Below are positions 11,768 through 24,383 of a stretch of DNA of 64,000 nucleotides, piece after piece. Made by a program: the position numbers and the translations under genes. Below the pieces are notes generated by a model. It was not told the origin of the DNA, made no database searches, and was given only the letters and a program-made list of their open reading frames with translations. The stretch covers positions 20,660,753 through 20,724,752 of the forward strand of contig NC_068349.1 of assembly GCF_014633365.1 (NCBI RefSeq). The letters run 5' to 3'. The DNA comes from Diospyros lotus. Lineage: Eukaryota; Streptophyta; Magnoliopsida; Ericales; Ebenaceae. How positions within the stretch are numbered: position 1 is the first letter of the stretch; every line of letters starts with the position of its first letter.

Positions 11768-13352
11768 CTAACCTTAGTAAAAGAGTATTTTGTCCCTTCA
11801 TTGCCGTGTACTGCAATTTATTAATATTATGTGATTGCGTAATTTTATGAGAATATATGAATTTTTTATCTTAATTTATGCTTTATTAAAATGTAAATAT
11901 AAGATGTTTTCTGCAGTTAAAAGGACGAGTAGTAAGAACTGATCTAATTTACATCTACCCCATCTAGATTCAATTTCTACAACCAAATGTATGGTCCTGT
12001 ATGTCAGCCTTTCGATGATATTTCTTTCAATATCCATGGCCATAGATAGAGAGCATCAATCTTTATGCTAATTTTACCAAACTTCAAATATATTTACATG
12101 GTCTAAAAATTTAAAGTTGTAAATAAAATCATTTGGAGTTTATTTATAACAGTCAGTTAAAATATAAGATACTAAACTAAATTTTACATTTATTATATTT
12201 ATCTTTTCTGTTTCATTTGTAGTGTTCCTTTTCCTCAGCAAATCCAAACCCAAATGCAACGAAGAAGCAATACAGAAGAATATACAGCAATTCTTCAACA
12301 TACCAGAAGAAGGAATGGTGAAGCACAGAGGCTTTCTTCATCTTTTCCCTTCCTACAAATACAAAATGAATTCATTAAAAACTCAAATATTGATCATTTA
12401 AAGTTAGATTTACTCTTAATTTGCTAACTCTGCAACTCTGAGATACGAAGCTGATATAAGGTTGTGTCACAGGATAAGGATAACGATAATGGCAATAGCG
12501 AACAGTTAAAGGAATGCTTCACATGAACCAGATACACGTGCACATAGAGAAATTGAGGAACCAACATACCCACCTCTTGTTTTGGTTGACTGATGAGAAT
12601 GGCAGAATTTCAACATCCTGTGCTGACTCTTGAAGAACAAAACACAAAAATAAACAAAGAAAATTAAAATATTGACCTGCTACTTGATATCTGACTATAT
12701 AGATGGGAGCAAGCCATGTTATTTAGAGTACAAATTTTCCTTGGATAAGACCGAAAATGCAGTAGCGAGAAGATGAGATCCTCGTCTCCCAAGCCTTCTG
12801 AGTCTCCCTTTATCTATTCATACAAAAATAGACACAGCTGGAAGGCACTCCCTTTAATGTCCACAAAATAATTTTTCCATTGTGATTGAAGAACAAGTAA
12901 GGTTGTGCAGGTAGCATCAAATTCCTTTTATCAAAACTGAAGTAGATGGATTAACTTGGAAAATAATATACAGGAATTTGAAGAGAAAAAGCAACAAATA
13001 TACATTGCTAGGGATCATACAAAATTTATTAAAAGCAACAAAAAGCATAGGGATCATACATTGCTTTTTCCTGGGTCCAAATTTGAAGAGAAGGAAGCAA
13101 AATGAAACCATAACAGAGGGCAAAGAGATTCCAAACTTACCTGATGATCAGACTGAAATTCCAAACCATAACAGAAGGTTTCATAATTCGCGAGTCATGG
13201 GATAATTCATTTCTCGAACTTTTTCCTTTATATATGAGCTTGCCCACACACTAATTAGTAACTAAAATTCTCTTTTAAAACTTTCTTTATGATCAATAAA
13301 GTATGCAGTGACACACATAATGATCACCATTCTAAGACTCACAAATCTTTAA
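11768..13352. other. Intergenic, no gene seen
   Basis: AT-rich DNA without a convincing open frame. The opposing open frames at 12917-13205 share the same bases and show no domain. Part of this region could be far downstream transcribed sequence of the PPR gene, but nothing demonstrates that. Confidence 0.35.
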
Positions 13353-14250
13353 CGGGACATTTGGTATACGTATTGGTAGGGGGTAAAATCACCTTAAATG
13401 GTAATCTCATGTTTGAGATACCATGTTAGGGGGGACAAACTAATACTTGCTTATTTAATCCCACCCAAGTGGGATTAAATATGAAACCTTTCCCATGGGA
13501 TAAATTAATCCTACTTTGGTGTGATTAATTTCCTTGCATCTAGGACCATTTTCACACTGATCTAAAAGTCATTCTTCTTCATTTTCTCTTTTCTTCTCTC
13601 CCTTCTCTCCTCTCTCTTTCTCGCAGCCATTCTTCATTGTTCCCTGTAACATCCAATCTTCAGCAACACCCATCGGTGTTGCCAGCAACTCTCATCCTCC
13701 ACCATGGCAGATGAGTCGTCCTCCATGGGAGTGGTAGCTCCCAGATACAGGAGCTTCCATGGCGAAAGAATAGAGTCATCCACCATGGCCGCCATACACT
13801 GCCACCATCGCAGATGAATCATCCACCATGGGAGTGGCAGCTCCCAGACTTAGAAGCTTCTCCCATGGAGAACGAGTAGAGTTGTCCACCATGCCCACCA
13901 TACACCTCCATTGCCATCTTCTCTCCCTCCCTCCCCCTCTCTCTCGGTTTGTCAAAACCCTGCAATAGGGTTCCAGGTTAAGTATATGGAAATATAATTA
14001 TATGAATATATATTTATGTACATATGAAAATATAATAATTACAAATATAAAGAAAATGGACAGTTTAATCATTCGCCATTTAATACCAAGTAATACCTTA
14101 TTCACTTTTTCGCATACCTAACATGACAGCTATAACATCAGGCAATACCTCCTTGTACCAAACATGGGTAAGAATTATTTATTCCTTTCACTATATTTTT
14201 CCATCATTATTTTATCTCATTTCTAACTAAGCTGGATACCAAACTCCCCG
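13353..14250. mobile_element. MITE-like element, about 0.9 kb, TTA(A) target site
   Basis: The left end CGGGACATTTGGTATACG mirrors the right end (complement CGGGGAGTTTGGTATCCAG). Both are flanked by TTAA (13349-13352 and 14251-14254), which fits a PIF/Harbinger Tourist-like TTA/TAA duplication with an extra chance base. The centre holds a duplicated segment: CACCATGG...GTGGTAGCTCCCAGA at about 13702-13745 recurs as CACCATGGGAGTGGCAGCTCCCAGA at about 13815-13840. There is no transposase. Confidence 0.5.
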
Positions 14251-14936
14251 TTAACTTGAAACAGATTTGACTCGTAGGTATTGCTAACAATTAGTAAATA
14301 GCAGGAAATGCTTACAAACTTAGAAAACCAAAATCAGAAAAGTTAAAAGACAACAGCTTCTAATTGATTTCTTTTAAAGTAAAAATCACCAGAAAAACTC
14401 TGTATCAAATCATATACAAAATTGACAAAAATAGCCTCTAAGATACACAAACATGAAGAGATGTGCACTTTCTTTTATTTTCCTTCTACACCCATTGAAT
14501 CAGATAGTTCAGAAGCCAATGTCTTTGCATAAAACTTCTTTACTTGTGAAACCAATAGAAAAGATATAAAATCAGAGTCCACAAAATTCTTGAAAGCTAC
14601 TCTTAACTATTGTGAAAGTTTACACCTTGTAAGATCAAACTGAAAGAATGGCAAGCTAGGCATAAAGATAAAAAGAAATTATGAGGATTAGATGGTCCCA
14701 AAATCTAAGTGTAAGAACCTCACTATGACAACAGATCTTCTGGCAAGTCCCTATTACCTGTTCAGAAGACTTTCTCCACAAGAATGAAGTCAGCATATGG
14801 ATTGCTTTCTGCAATTAACATTGAACCCAACATTCAACAGATAGAAGGAAGCGAGTATCTGTTGCACCTTCCCTGTATTAATTGATCAACTAGTAGAATC
14901 TTAATCGTGTATATCAAACAGTTATCAATTTTCATT
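14251..14936. other. 3' flank of the PPR gene
   Basis: AT-rich sequence with no open frame of note. It would include the PPR gene's 3' UTR. No polyadenylation site can be singled out. Confidence 0.35.
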
Positions 14937-17900
14937 CTACCAATAGTCACCACAAGAACAAGTTCCATCCCTGAATAAATGGAAGCGATTTGCATCCCGT
15001 AGCACAATTGTACGTTGACACGCCTTAGATATATATTTGATTGCATTATGGCAATCCCCACAAACTCGAAGGTTTTTTATCACCCGGATTACTGTAGATG
15101 GAGATGTGATAATCAGTCCAAAAGCTATAGCTAGCTTCTCACTATGGTAATAGAGAGTATGCTCTTTTTCTTCTTCTTCCACATCTAGAAGCACATAGTC
15201 TGTATCAGGGACATAACCTTCCTTTTTTATCATTGTTATCAAATCCTCCACCTTATTATATATCAAATCAGCTTGTGGATGTGATCTATCATCCACCACA
15301 AACAAATGTATTTTATTTTTCACGTCTATCCAACTAAACCCCGGATCCTTCTTTACATTTTTTGTTTTCATCATTTTCCTAGCCTTCTTCATCTCATCCC
15401 ATTGGTGGGCACCTGCGTAGAGATTAGATAAGAGAACATAAGCTGAAGAGTCAAATGGCTCTAGACCCAGGAGATGACTAGCCACCCTTTTTCCGGTTTC
15501 TGTGTCACCTTGAACCCTGCAGGCACCAAGCAGGGCTCTATACATTGAAGCAGATGCTTTGAAGGGCATTGATGCAATCAATTTTTCTGCCTCTTGAACA
15601 CGTCCTGCACGACCAAGAACATCAACAAGACATGAATAATGCTCAATCTCTGGTTGAATCCCATAATCATGCTGCATTGAATCAAAGTATGAGTAAGCTT
15701 CAGAAATTAACCCAGAATGGCTACAAGCTGAAAGAACTCCAATAAAGGTGATTCTATCAGGTTCAACACCAAGATGTTTCATATTTTTGAAAAGTTTGAG
15801 AGCTTCTTTGCCGTGCCCATGTTGAGCTAAACCAACCAACATGGCATTCCACAAGCCAATATTTCGTACATCCATTCTTTGGAATAACTTATACGAGTCT
15901 TCTATGTTACCACACTTTGCATACATGTCAATAAGAGAAGTCCCTACATAAGAGTCTGAAGCACAATCCAACTTGATCACATTTGCATGGATTTGTCTTC
16001 CTTGTTCCAATGCTGTTAAGCAAGAGCTGGCTTTGATGAGTGTTGTAAAGGTGTACTCATCGGGGGGTATACCAGACTGCCTCATTTGATGGTATATTGA
16101 AAGAGCAAGGTTCTCTTCTCCGTTTTCCACACACCCTGAGATAATAGCAGTCCAAGCAACATCATCAGGCGAAGGGATTTCTTGGAAAACTGTGTGTGCA
16201 TCCTTCATCTCTCCACATTTAACATACATGTCAAGAATACCACCACTGACACAAAATTCCAAACCGAGCCCAAGTTTTATTGCGTGAGCATGAATTTGCC
16301 TACCTTGTTGTAGGGCTACCAAGCAACCGCAGGCTTTTACACTAGTTGCTAACGTGATCTCATCCAACCTCTCTCCACTTTTGTGTATCAGATTCAAGAG
16401 TTCTAATGCTTTAGGAGTATTGCCACATATTATGTACCCAAACATCATAGCATTCCAAGATGCCAAATCGAAGTCTTCTTTATTTTCAAGAAAGAACTCC
16501 GCCTCTTCTATCTTTCCAGCCTGAGTATAAATGTCAATTAGTGTTGTCAAAACAAAATTGTCTGCTATCAACCCAATTTTCAATGCTTGAACATGAATTT
16601 GTTCACAAAGAGAAAACCCTGCAGTACACAAAGAGCATGCCTTTAAAACACTCGCTATTGTGTAATGATCAGGTCTGAAACTGCTATGCAATAGATCTAG
16701 ATATAGCATCGTACATTCCTCCTGTAAACCACTTTGTGCACAGCCCATTATTATTGAGTTCCATGAAACTAAATCCAATTCCCCAATGCCAGAAAATATA
16801 TTACGTGCAGAGTTTAGGCATCCAGTCTTTGAATACATGTTAATAAGACTATTGGCAACTGAAACATCTAGGTCTAAACCCGATCTCACTCCCACAGCAT
16901 GAATTTGCCGACCCAACTCCAAATCATTAATCCCTGTTACAGAAGCAAGAGCAACTACAAGTGTTACAGAATCATAGCCCACTCCCAACCTCTTCATGTC
17001 TATGAAGAATTCAAGAGCCGCACAATTATTGCCGGCTTGGTGATACCGGGTCATGTTTTTATTCCATGATAGTATTTCTGAATCTTCATTGCGCAGAAAC
17101 AGTTTAGATGCATAAGCTTGAACTTGCTCCAGAAACAAGTGGTCGTCTTCATCAGTAATGGTTCCGGAAAACAGGCCCTCAAGGACACATCGAACGGCCA
17201 GGTCATCCGGAAGCAACCCACTCCGGTGAAATTCGGAGAAAAGAAGAAAAGCTTCATGCTTGAGACCCGGGTGCACAAATGCCTTAAGCATTACATTCCA
17301 TAACACGGCGTCCTTTTCAACTTCTGGAATGCAATCAAACAAAGCTCGGGCATTCCATATTCGGCCGAACTTGGAATAAATGTTAACGAGTGCCCCGGAA
17401 ATAAACACATCTCCATCCAACCCAGTTTTCAGTGCATATCCTTGAAGGGCTTCCGCAGTGGGCAGGGAGCCCGTGACGAGACACAACTTCAAAAGGGGAG
17501 CTAGAGTGTGCTTAGTAACCGGAAGGGAAGGATCTACCCGAAGAAGAAGACGGAAAAGGCGGAAGCCTTCTTGCTGGTGGTAATGACCAGCATCAATATC
17601 AGCATTGGCACCAGCAGACAGCGCATAGGCGGCGAGAATTGAGTTCCAGGAGACGAGGTCCCTCTGGGGACATTTGTCGAACAGGTGGCGGGCCGAGGAG
17701 AGGCAGCCACACTTGGAATATGCGGTGATGAGGTTGTTAGTGAGGAAACAACAGCGGCCATCTCCGGCAGCGGGGATGCAGCCGGAGGTCATGATGAGGG
17801 CATGGACGCACCTGGTGAGGAGCAAGTCGCCTCTGGAAATGGCGGCGCGGAGAAGAGTGAAGAACCCTGTTGAAGAAGAAGAAGAAGTATCTGCAACAGC

Positions 17901-17984
17901 GGCAGCAGCTGTACTGGTAGCGGCATTGAAAGAGAGAAGGTGGTAGCAGGACTGAAGGCGGGGGCGCCATGGTTGCGGCAGCAT
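14937..17984 (-). CDS. Pentatricopeptide repeat protein, PLS class with E/E+ and DYW domains
   Basis: An intact, intronless 1015-codon gene. The N-terminus (residues 1-40) is arginine- and serine/alanine-rich, as in organelle transit peptides. About residues 75-800 are tandem PPR motifs of the P-L-S type, with repeated [22 protein letters not shown] and [17 protein letters not shown] units. The C-terminus is a complete E/E+ and DYW domain: HSEKLA at 947-952, zinc-binding CGDCH at 975-979, CSC at 1009-1011, final DYW at 1013-1015. The HxE and CxxCH residues of the deaminase-like active site are present. The family binds organellar RNA and usually directs C-to-U editing. Length and sequence, notably the [17 protein letters not shown] region, point to an orthologue of Arabidopsis At4g33170, recognised from memory. 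The edited site is unknown. A MULE terminus lies 585 bp upstream. Confidence 0.95.
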   Translation of the reverse strand: MLPQPWRPRLQSCYHLLSFNAATSTAAAAVADTSSSSSTGFFTLLRAAISRGDLLLTRCVHALIMTSGCIPAAGDGRCCFLTNNLITAYSKCGCLSSARHLFDKCPQRDLVSWNSILAAYALSAGANADIDAGHYHQQEGFRLFRLLLRVDPSLPVTKHTLAPLLKLCLVTGSLPTAEALQGYALKTGLDGDVFISGALVNIYSKFGRIWNARALFDCIPEVEKDAVLWNVMLKAFVHPGLKHEAFLLFSEFHRSGLLPDDLAVRCVLEGLFSGTITDEDDHLFLEQVQAYASKLFLRNEDSEILSWNKNMTRYHQAGNNCAALEFFIDMKRLGVGYDSVTLVVALASVTGINDLELGRQIHAVGVRSGLDLDVSVANSLINMYSKTGCLNSARNIFSGIGELDLVSWNSIIMGCAQSGLQEECTMLYLDLLHSSFRPDHYTIASVLKACSLCTAGFSLCEQIHVQALKIGLIADNFVLTTLIDIYTQAGKIEEAEFFLENKEDFDLASWNAMMFGYIICGNTPKALELLNLIHKSGERLDEITLATSVKACGCLVALQQGRQIHAHAIKLGLGLEFCVSGGILDMYVKCGEMKDAHTVFQEIPSPDDVAWTAIISGCVENGEENLALSIYHQMRQSGIPPDEYTFTTLIKASSCLTALEQGRQIHANVIKLDCASDSYVGTSLIDMYAKCGNIEDSYKLFQRMDVRNIGLWNAMLVGLAQHGHGKEALKLFKNMKHLGVEPDRITFIGVLSACSHSGLISEAYSYFDSMQHDYGIQPEIEHYSCLVDVLGRAGRVQEAEKLIASMPFKASASMYRALLGACRVQGDTETGKRVASHLLGLEPFDSSAYVLLSNLYAGAHQWDEMKKARKMMKTKNVKKDPGFSWIDVKNKIHLFVVDDRSHPQADLIYNKVEDLITMIKKEGYVPDTDYVLLDVEEEEKEHTLYYHSEKLAIAFGLIITSPSTVIRVIKNLRVCGDCHNAIKYISKACQRTIVLRDANRFHLFRDGTCSCGDYW

Positions 17985-18569
17985 CCCGGAGCTGCAGCGG
18001 CGGAAGCAGATGAGGATTCCTTTCGCTCCTTAACCTCAGTCTCAGTGTCGATTTGGAAGCTTTGCATCCTCTCCTCCACCTCTGTTTTCGCTTCAAGACT
18101 TCAACTTTACGGCTGAGTTGGAGGCCAACGGCAAAGAAAACATGCCAATGGAGAACAAGTCTGCAACAAGAACGGACTATTCCTCTTGTGAAATTTTCCT
18201 TCCTTCTTTATTTCAATCAAACTTTATTACTAAAAATCGTTGGATAATAAAATTTTGATCCAAGCAACTAACTTTTTCAAAATTTCCCAATTTATTTTTA
18301 TATGTTTTAAATAAAATCTGACATTTAGGCAACTGGGTTTTAAATTCATAACTTCATACTTATTATGTGAGATATGTCACCATCGAATCATTATTGAAAA
18401 TTCCTATCCATGTTATAGAATTTTAAATAAAATTTACCATGTAAATCTCACTTCAGTTTGTGACACTATAATCTAATGTTATTTATATTATAATTTTTTA
18501 AAAAAAAATTATTTATCTAAATTTGACAAACCCGACCTAGGGTAAGAGTGTGTAATGATCAATTTGAAA
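17985..18569 (-). promoter_or_regulatory. PPR gene upstream region, bounded by a MULE
   Basis: 585 bp between the PPR start codon and the MULE terminus at 18570. 17985-18180 is moderately GC-rich and may be 5' UTR. 18200-18540 is AT-rich with no clear TATA element that I would commit to. Confidence 0.35.
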
Positions 18570-19380
18570 GGGAAATTTGGAAAAATAGGACATTTTGAAA
18601 ATCTTTGCAAAATTAGGACTTTTAAACTTTTATCGGACAAAAATGCTCCCGCTTTTAATAACCCCGCTATAGGATCATGTTTTATGGTCTTCTCTTCTCT
18701 CACTCACATTCTCACTCGGCTATCGTCAATCTCTCACGCTCGTCTTTCTCTATCTCCGTCTGACTATTGTTGCTTCTTCATCAATTGTCTTATTCGCGTC
18801 CATTGTTGTTATTCCTTAAGCATTTTTGCTTTCGCACATCAATTGACTTCTCTCGATCTAGGTATTTAGTTATTTTCCAATCTTCGAGAAGAGCGTTAGT
18901 CAACGAGTCTGAGTAGTTTGTGTGAGTTTAGGATAGTTTATCTTCTTTTCCAAAGTTATGAGTGAAAAATTATGCATTTCGCTAGTTTGGACATATATCG
19001 ATTGATATATCGACAATTTACGTCATGATATATTTCAACCGATATAAGTTTAAACACAGAAGCATCATGAAAATGATTTATCGGTTTCATTATCGATTTT
19101 GAAATGATGTGTATGTACCGACATCCTTTAGTATCATGTTATCGGTTGAGGTCTTATATTAACTGATATATATTAACCGATATGACATTTCATAACCGAC
19201 ATTTAGAAACCAATATACCTTTGGAAAATCGATATATATATATTTTTTTTAATTTAGAAATCATTTCAATGTATGTTATAAGAATGGAAGCTCGAAAACC
19301 TGTCTTTGTTGTTGTGATGTATGGAGGTCAGTGGCAATATGATGTTGATGCGAAAGAATATAAATACGTGACCAAAGAAT
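18570..19380 (+). repeat. Left terminal inverted repeat of MULE
   Basis: Mirror of 22690-23522. It contains two TTTGGAAAAATA/AAAATTAGGACTT lines at the tip, ATATCGGT-type motifs from 18990 on, and the transposase start codon near 19269. Confidence 0.75.
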
Positions 19381-21016
19381 GTGTGTCGGTAATATGTATG
19401 GAACCAAATTGCACATTCGACTAACTAGTAAGTTCCCTACATAGTAAGTTCAGCATTAGTACGGCTGAAAAGTTAGTTGTGTTGAAGTACAAGTATAAGC
19501 ACTCGGTTCTATCCGCACTTCCATTGGAAATACATAATGATACAGATGTTGAGTGTTTTCTATTCGAATGCTCTCGGATAAAGTTCAAAAGCCCATTGTG
19601 TGTTGATTTTGTGGACAGATTACTACTGCAGACACAACCTAATTCTGGTTTTAGGCATAAGGAAGTGGTTGCAGAGAATTCTCCTGTGACACGCTTGGGC
19701 AGTGATAGTCCAACATCGTTGAAAGACAAGGTTAATTGTGATGATGCTTTGGATGGAAATGGTTATGAAGATGTTAATTGGGATGATGTTGGACATAGTG
19801 TTGAAGATGTTAAATGGGATGATGTTGGACATGGGGTTGAAGCTGTTAATTGGGATGATGCTCGCCATGGGGTTGAAGATGTATTCAATGTTGATAATGC
19901 TAAAAATTTGGATAATATCAATGTAGACTCACGGGATTGTGTTGAGTAGCCTAGTTTTCTCCCATCTTCGAGATTATCAAGGGTTAGTGCGGGAACATCA
20001 TCATCCGTGTCAGAAGTTGAGTTGAACAAAAAAATTTCGTCAAAATTAGAATTGCATCAACGAATGAGTTTGTTGGCTTTGAAGAATAATTACGAGTAAA
20101 AAGTGGTCAAGTTAACTAAGAAGGTAGTTTACATGAAATGTAAGCACAGTGATTGTAAATGGCGGCTTAGGGCAGCTACACTTGGCACTTCTTTTGGTTG
20201 GACAGTTAGGAAATATATAAATACTCATTCATGTTCATCTTCAATAATGCGCCACGATCATTGTCAGGCGAAGAGCAGAATAATTGGTTCTTATATAAAA
20301 ACCAGTTTCAAGGATGTTAAGTGTATTTATAAGCCTAAGAACATTGCCCATGATATTCGCAAGGACTTTGGGGTCAACATAAGTTATGATAAGGCATGGA
20401 GATCGCGGGAAACGGCTTTGGACATGATCAGGGGGGATGCGGAAGAATCATTCCAGTTGCTTCCATCTTTTCTGTACATGTTGAAGTTGAATAACCCCGA
20501 GACTATTGTAGAATTCGAGAGTAACAGTGGAAGCGGATTCAAGTACCTTTTCATAGCCATTGGTGCATGCTTTGTCAAATTTCATAGCAAGATGCGGCTT
20601 GTCATTGCAGTCGACGCTTGCTTCCTTAGGGAAAGTATCTTGGTAGTTTGTTTGTTGCCACATGCAAAGACAGTAACAATCATGTTTATCCTATAGCGTG
20701 GGGAGTCGGAGATTCTGAGAATGATGCCTCATGGGAATGGTTCTTCAATAAATTGCGCTCTGCACTTGGTGATGAGATACTTGATTTGGTATTTGTGTTT
20801 GACCAGCACAAGAGCATCCATAAGGCGGCCACGACTGTGTTCCCTAACTCATTGCATGTTTCATGTATATATTATATTGGCCAGAACGTAAAGGCTAAAT
20901 TCGAAAAGGAAAACGTGCATGCTCTTTTCTATAAGGCTGCGAAGGCATATCAACAATCAGAATTTTATGAATACTTTATTGAGTTCGAGCAATATGCTCC
21001 AGCCGTCGGTGCCTAA
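19269..21016 (+). pseudogene. MULE transposase, frameshifted and truncated
   Basis: Starts in the TIR (MYVIRMEARKPVFVVVMYGG), continues at 19479-19949 with an acidic repeat (DDVGHSVEDVKWDDVGHGVE), then at 20103-20696 a zinc-binding MuDR-like segment (CKHSDCKWRLRA with a downstream THSCS) and the start of the MULE catalytic domain (IAVDACFL holding the first Asp). A one-base frameshift near 20630-20650 moves coding to the frame of 20648-21016, which reads ATCKDSNNHVYPIAWGV and then VFVFDQHKSIHKA with the second Asp. The frame ends at 21016 before the third catalytic residue and the SWIM zinc finger, so both are missing. There are also stops at about 19425, 19950 and 20098. The domain order is that of MuDR transposases, and the copy is dead. 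Confidence 0.8.
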
Positions 21017-21059
21017 CTTAGAAAGGCATACTGTATGTTTGACCGATATTCTAGAGTGG

Positions 21060-21800
21060 AATAAATGAGGTAGTAAATAAAGGATACCAAAAGTCAGGCA
21101 ACCGAACGGTCGCTGATCACGAAAATATTATCAATCTGTTACGTTATATCAGATACAAACCGATATGTTTGACCGATACTATTACAACTATATGATATCG
21201 GTCAAACATATCGGTATATAGCCGATATAACATAACTGATACTACCTCATTTTTTCCAATCTATAATATCGATCAAATGTATTGATGTATAGCCGATATA
21301 GCATAATCAACCGATAATATTTTCATGAATTGTGACCATTCGGTTGCCCGACTTTTGGTATCCCTTCTTTAATATCTCATATATTCCATTCTATAATATC
21401 GGTAAAACGTATCCGTGTGTATCCGATATAATGTAACTGACGGACCGATAATATTTTCGTCATTTGTGACTGTTAGATTGCCTGACTTTTGGTATCCCTT
21501 CTTTACTACCTCATTTATTCCACTCTATAATATCGGTAAAATGTATCAGTATGTATTTGATATAACGTAACAGAACCGACCGATAATATTTTCGTCATTT
21601 GTGACTGTTTAGTTACGTGACTTTTGGTATCCCTTCTTTATTAATTCATTTATTTCAATACATAATATCGGTAAAAACGTATAGATGTGTATCCAATGAT
21701 ATAACGTAACCGACCGACCAATAATATTTTCTTGATTTGTGACCGTTCAGTTGCCCGACTTTTGGTATCCCTTATTTACTAGCTAATTTATTCCACCCAC
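21060..21800. repeat. About 135-bp tandem repeats plus an inverted copy inside the MULE
   Basis: The block GACTTTTGGTATCCC recurs at about 21350, 21485, 21617 and 21759, each followed by CTTCTTTA...ATTCATT...ATAATATCGGTAAAA and then CGATAATATTTTC, giving a period near 135 bp. A copy in opposite orientation (GGATACCAAAAGTCAGGCAA) is at about 21086, so the array could fold back. Confidence 0.7.
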
Positions 21801-22689
21801 CACTCCCACGTTATATATATACGATATAGATCAGAAACAAAAAGATTGGATTCTGAGAGTAGCAGCAACAACATATGAGCGTCCTCCAAGCAAAGTGCAA
21901 AACAAAGGCAAACCCAGTCATCAATGGGTTTGCCTTTTATTTTGTGCTTCTCTTGGTACGCATTCTTTACATTCACAATATTTGTAAGAATCCCAGACCA
22001 AGTCCATCAATAGATATCACTTTTTTCGGCATTCTCAGATATTGGATTGCACCGCGTCCTATTGCTAGTCTAAATTCCAAGTATGTTGCCAATGCACTAC
22101 TGACCTTAAATAATCGAACCTATCGGTTGGCAGTGCATTGGTAATGTACTTGGAATCCGAACTGTGATAGAACAAGCCCTAGTGTCTGAGAACCCATGGA
22201 AAGTCATCTCTATTGTAAAGAATATCGGTGAATTCCTAACGGTAAGTTTTTGTATGAAATTGTTTGGGAAACAATATCGGTTCATTCTCATCAGTAAGTA
22301 TTTGTTTACATTTCAAAATATTGAGATATCACGATAGTAGTGCAATTTATATCGGTCAATTAATATCAGTTTGAAATCGATAAAACAAATACGATATCGG
22401 TGAATTCCTACAAGTAAGTGCGTTTAATTTTCAATATATTCAGGTATTATTATAGATGAAATTTATATCAATCAATTTATCGATAGGTAACCGATACAAC
22501 ATAACCGATGCAACCAAGTTGTTTTTGTTTACTCTGTAATTTATACATAGATACCATATGCAAATGATATCGGCCAAAGAAATATTAAGTTTTTGTTTAC
22601 ATTGTAATTTATACAGAGATATCGAAATCTAGGCTTCTCAAATATTGGAGCAAGTTCTTTCACACATATTATTGATCCATATTCTTCGA

Positions 22690-23522
22690 TCATGTATTTA
22701 TATTCTTTTGCATCAACATCATATTGCCACTGACCTCCATACATCACAACAATAAAGACAGGTCTTCGAGCTTCCATTCCTGTAACATACATTGAAACGA
22801 TTTCTAAATTAAAAAAAAAAACAAAAACATATCGGCTTTCCTAAGGTATATCTGTTCTAAATGTCGGTTGTGAGAGGTTATATCGGTTAATATATATCAG
22901 TTAACATAAGACCTCAACTGATAACATGATACTAAAGGATGTTGGTACATACACATCATTTCAAAGCCGATAATGAAACCGATATATCATTTTCATGATG
23001 CTTTTGTGTTTAAACCTATATCAGTTGAAATATATCATGACGTAAATTGTCGATATATCAACCGATATATGTCCAAACTAGCGAAATGCATAGTTTTTCA
23101 CTCATAACTTTGGAAAAGAGGATAAACTATCCTGAACTCACCCAAACTACTCAGACTCGCTGACCAACGCTCTTCTCGAAGATTGAAAAATAACTAAATA
23201 CCTAGATCAAGAGAAGCCGATTGATGTGTGAAAGCAACGCGCTTAAGGAATAACAACAATGGGCGCGAATAAGATGATTGATGAAGAAACAGCAATAGTC
23301 AAACGGAGATAGAAAAAGACGAGCGTGAGAGATTGACGGCGGTCGAATGAGAATGTGAGTGAGAGAAGAGAAGACCATAAGACAGAATCCTATAGCGGGG
23401 TTATTAAAAGCGGGGACATTTTTGTCCGATGAAAGTTCAAAAGTCCTAGTTTTGCAAAGATTTTCAAAGTGTTATATTTTTCCAAATTTTAGTATTGGGA
23501 GTCCTATTTTTCCATATTTCCC
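22690..23522 (-). repeat. Right terminal inverted repeat of MULE
   Basis: Inverted copy of 18570-19380. On the minus strand it encodes the same peptide start (VMYGGQWQYDVDAKEYKYM) as the left TIR, and it ends in the shared GGGAAAT tip. Confidence 0.75.
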
Positions 23523-23531
23523 AATTTGGGA

Positions 23532-24374
23532 AATGCGATATATTATGTTGAAAAAACATGAAAAAATTAATTAAAAATAACAATAATAATAAATAAAAAT
23601 AATAATTTGACAGTAGTTGCAAGGGTCTTATGCGAAAGTCGCACCCCTCTAGGCTAGTGACAGGAGACCACAGTAGGAGATGGCTTCTACAAGGGGTAAT
23701 CTCTTGCCACCCAAGGCCATCGCAAGGCAGCCACGGGTCGGGAATTAGTCATAGTGGGAAAAAAAAAATCTCACCCTTTATAAGCGAACTTATTGCCAAA
23801 ATATATTTCCAATGATAGGAGGTCACATATAATGGTCAAACTAGATAACTTTGATATTCAAAAATAAATTAAAATAATGAGAGTTGTGAAATAAAACCTT
23901 ATGAACCCTTTTAAGTTAGTAAATGAGATACAAGAATGGGTAAGGTGTCAAGATGGTCCCTATAATTTATTCTGGGATTAAATTGATTAATATATTTTTT
24001 AAATAATTAACTAAACTTTCCTATTTTTATAGAAAGGGTCACGTTTAACCATTTTGTTTGATTGCCACAATCAATATTTAAATGTCTTCTAATGCCATTT
24101 GGATAATAAGATGTTTATTTGGGATGATCGTTCTTATCTGTCTTTCGGTGTTTGTATGCTTGATGATGTCAGGAGAGTTAAATTGTAGATTCGATTTTTG
24201 GTCCTTGCATAGGACGAAGATCGAACTCACAACCCACCGAATTGACATTTACATATTATTTATTTGACTACTTAATTTATCCTTTTGGAGCCATAAGATG
24301 TTTACTTAAATGATAGAATGGATAACTAAATAATAATTTACATTAAATATTCTATTAAAATAATCCAGAAAGAA
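23532..24374. other. Intergenic, no gene seen
   Basis: AT-rich, with a short (AAT)n-like run at 23575-23605. Open frames at 23359-23815 and 24082-24267 show no domain. 24150-24250 has low-copy-repeat flavour but no clear class. Confidence 0.35.
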
Positions 24375-24383
24375 AAGGGTGAA

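Larger units (their letters stand above)
18570..23522 (+). mobile_element. Complete MULE with long terminal inverted repeats
   Basis: The left end GGGAAATTTGGAAAAATAG is mirrored at 23522. The inverted repeats extend about 0.8 kb (18570 to about 19380, and about 22690 to 23522), covering matching blocks such as ATCTTCGAGAAGAGCG, the ATGATATATTTCAACCGATAT region and the TIR-encoded peptide. The flanks AATTTGAAA (18561-18569) and AATTTGGGA (23523-23531) form a 9-bp TSD with two mismatches, as expected for Mutator. The interior holds a broken transposase (19269-21016) and a tandem array (about 21060-21800). The decayed reading frame means it is not autonomous now. It is the same family as the element at 1-5026. 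Confidence 0.85.

Noticed and set aside
17534..18096. Several open frames overlapping the PPR start on both strands
   Set aside because: Shadows of the PPR frame in GC-rich 5' sequence.
22541..22792. 83-codon minus frame as a separate gene
   Set aside because: It is the right TIR copy of the MULE transposase start, not an independent gene.
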